46,023 nt of DNA from a virus. Every line of letters begins with the position of its first letter. Position 1 is the first letter of the stretch. The notes beneath the pieces are model-generated. The model saw only the letters and a program-made list of their open reading frames with translations. It did not search any database and was not told the DNA's origin. Below, one piece after another: positions 44,978-46,023 of the stretch. The translations under genes and the position numbers were made by a program. The DNA is taken from positions 1-46,023 of the IMG/VR virus record IMGVR_UViG_3300046003_007468; one strand, 5' to 3'.

Positions 44978-45759
44978 GCAAGAAGACCGAAGCTATGGCT
45001 GTTCTCCGCCAGATCAATGAAACGAAAGCGAAGATCGCCCGGCTGCGCGAATCGCAAGCCAACCGCCCGTCGCGGTTCGTCCAACTGGTCGAATCTGAAC
45101 TGGAAAACTACGAGCTTATCCTGGCCGCCAAAGCGATCACGGACAAGCTTCAGGACATGGCCGAGAAAGCCGCGTCGATTGAGGTTGAGGAAGTCATGCC
45201 CATCCTTGACGGGATGAAGGCTGCTTTCGGCCCCGAAGCCGCTGAAGCTTTCAACACGGCAGCGACCGAAAGCCTTCGTGGCCTCGTCGAAGCCCTGAAG
45301 ACCGCCAAGGACCAGATCGGCAACCAGATCATCCGTCTCGAAGGCGGAGACGTCGGCGAGCCCATGAACGACATGGGCATGGGCGACGAACTCGGCGGCG
45401 ACGTTGCTCCCGAAATGGGTGCCGACATGATGGGTGGCGAAATGGGTGACCTCGGCGACGCGCCGGACACCGACATGGTTCCCGACATGGACATGGAACT
45501 GCCCGACGACGGTGCCGGTCTCGACATGGAACTCGAAGACCCGGTCGCCGATGATTCGGCCGCTGGCCGCGCCCGCAAGGAAAGCGTCGAGAGCCTCGAC
45601 CGTGCCATCCTGGAATCCTTCCAGAAGACCATGGTTTCGGGCGTTAAGCCCGGCGCCGCTGCCCGCGCCGTCGCCGAGAAGTACGATGTTGACGTCTCTG
45701 ACGTCGTCGATATCGTCAAGGAAGCTGCTGCCGGAATGAAGAAGAAGAACGCCAAGTAA
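44974..45759 (+). CDS. Late protein with Met/Gly/Asp-rich centre
   Basis: 261 aa. Residues 1-45 are a charged helix (IARLRESQANRPSRFVQLVESEL); residues 60-125 contain EVMPILDGMKAAFGPEAAEAFNTAATESLRGLVEALKTAKDQIGN, which looks like a conserved family core. Residues 130-190 are a flexible acidic stretch of repeated M-G-x-E/D units. The C-terminal part is a helical domain (KPGAAARAVAEKYDVDVSDVVDIV). Probably an internal virion or scaffold component; function not known. Confidence 0.72.
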   Translation: MSKKTEAMAVLRQINETKAKIARLRESQANRPSRFVQLVESELENYELILAAKAITDKLQDMAEKAASIEVEEVMPILDGMKAAFGPEAAEAFNTAATESLRGLVEALKTAKDQIGNQIIRLEGGDVGEPMNDMGMGDELGGDVAPEMGADMMGGEMGDLGDAPDTDMVPDMDMELPDDGAGLDMELEDPVADDSAAGRARKESVESLDRAILESFQKTMVSGVKPGAAARAVAEKYDVDVSDVVDIVKEAAAGMKKKNAK

Positions 45760-45761
45760 GC

Positions 45762-46023
45762 ATGTTCCTCTTCGAGTTCCTCGGTCAACCGTCGTCGCAT
45801 TTGAAAGATGACATGAGGGCGTCCATCTTGGACGTCCTCACGCCTCTTGCTGCGAACAAGGTCGAGTTCATCTCGATTGACCGGGTGATCGAGAAACTCA
45901 AGACCTCCAGTGCAGGCCTGACTATCGACCGCGACGTCGTCATGCAGGTTCTGGACCCCAACGAGGTCAAGCTGGTCAAGAAGATCGAGGGAGACAAAAT
46001 CTTCCTCACTCTTCCCCTTCTTT
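45762..46023 (+). CDS. Hypothetical protein, cut by the right edge
   Basis: The frame opens with ATG 2 nt after the preceding stop and stays open to the window end (87 codons seen). The visible part has a helical N-terminus and the segment VEFISIDRVIEKLKTSSAGLTIDRDVVMQVLDPNEVKLVKKIEG, resembling a small winged-helix or helical adaptor. Function unknown. Confidence 0.72.
   Translation, partial: MFLFEFLGQPSSHLKDDMRASILDVLTPLAANKVEFISIDRVIEKLKTSSAGLTIDRDVVMQVLDPNEVKLVKKIEGDKIFLTLPLL

Noticed and set aside
1-46023. CRISPR array, insertion sequence, integrase or attachment site
   Set aside because: No spaced direct repeats, transposase or integrase motifs, or repeat-flanked tRNA ends were found on reading the window.

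Overview
The window looks like part of the genome of a large, virulent T4-superfamily myovirus with GC-rich DNA. The evidence is a scattered T4-type replication and recombination set: a gp32-like ssDNA-binding protein, UvsX, a UvsY-like mediator, UvsW helicase, a gp62-like clamp-loader subunit, gp61-type primase and gp41 replicative helicase. About eighteen octamers resembling the T4 late promoter (consensus nATAAATA followed by G or C) also lie just upstream of genes. The host is probably an alphaproteobacterium, judged from the GC-rich codons, TTGAC-type promoters and a host-like XRE regulator. No integrase, lysogeny module, CRISPR array or insertion sequence was seen.

Layout. 1-3186: the end of a small gene and a 969-codon late protein. 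3187-6263: the recombination block gp32-like / uvsX / small gene / uvsY-like, with a possible pseudoknot in the gp32 leader. 6256-7735: compact tiny genes of a recurring small-protein type. 7732-8159: a threonine-specific unit made of a strong promoter with an operator-like dyad, a 30-codon leader peptide with 13 threonines, a hairpin carrying an anticodon-like loop, and three tRNA-Thr genes (TGT, CGT, GGT) that together read all four Thr codons. 8160-15178: an HNH gene, small hypotheticals, a late 507-codon protein, and a radical-SAM protein that starts with a TNSSSSHS motif. 15360-21669: an XRE regulator, many unknowns, a beta-solenoid-like repeat protein, a membrane protein and a HAD-type phosphatase. 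21729-27879: uvsW, gp62-like, a C2H2 zinc-finger protein and a short DnaE-like protein. 27876-34475: an HD phosphohydrolase, an HNH nuclease, a PcfJ-like protein, a lipoprotein and late hypotheticals. 34527-37440: primase, helicase and a small partner. 37424-46023: probable virion proteins, a ParB/Srx-fold fusion, a nucleotidyltransferase, and a strongly expressed small protein with its own leader and terminator.

Two features stand out. First, the threonine unit resembles an amino-acid attenuator or synthetase operator placed in front of phage tRNA genes. Second, many genes appear to be leaderless. For one promoter class (TTGAC-N16/17-TAnnnT) the ATG sits 6 nt after the -10 hexamer, and for the late class it sits 4 nt after ATAAATA, so the start codon coincides with the predicted transcription start. 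Only a few genes, such as the gp32-like gene, uvsX and the 41603 and 42035 genes, have longer leaders with Shine-Dalgarno sites.

Functions are assigned from motifs and family resemblance read by eye. No database search was run.
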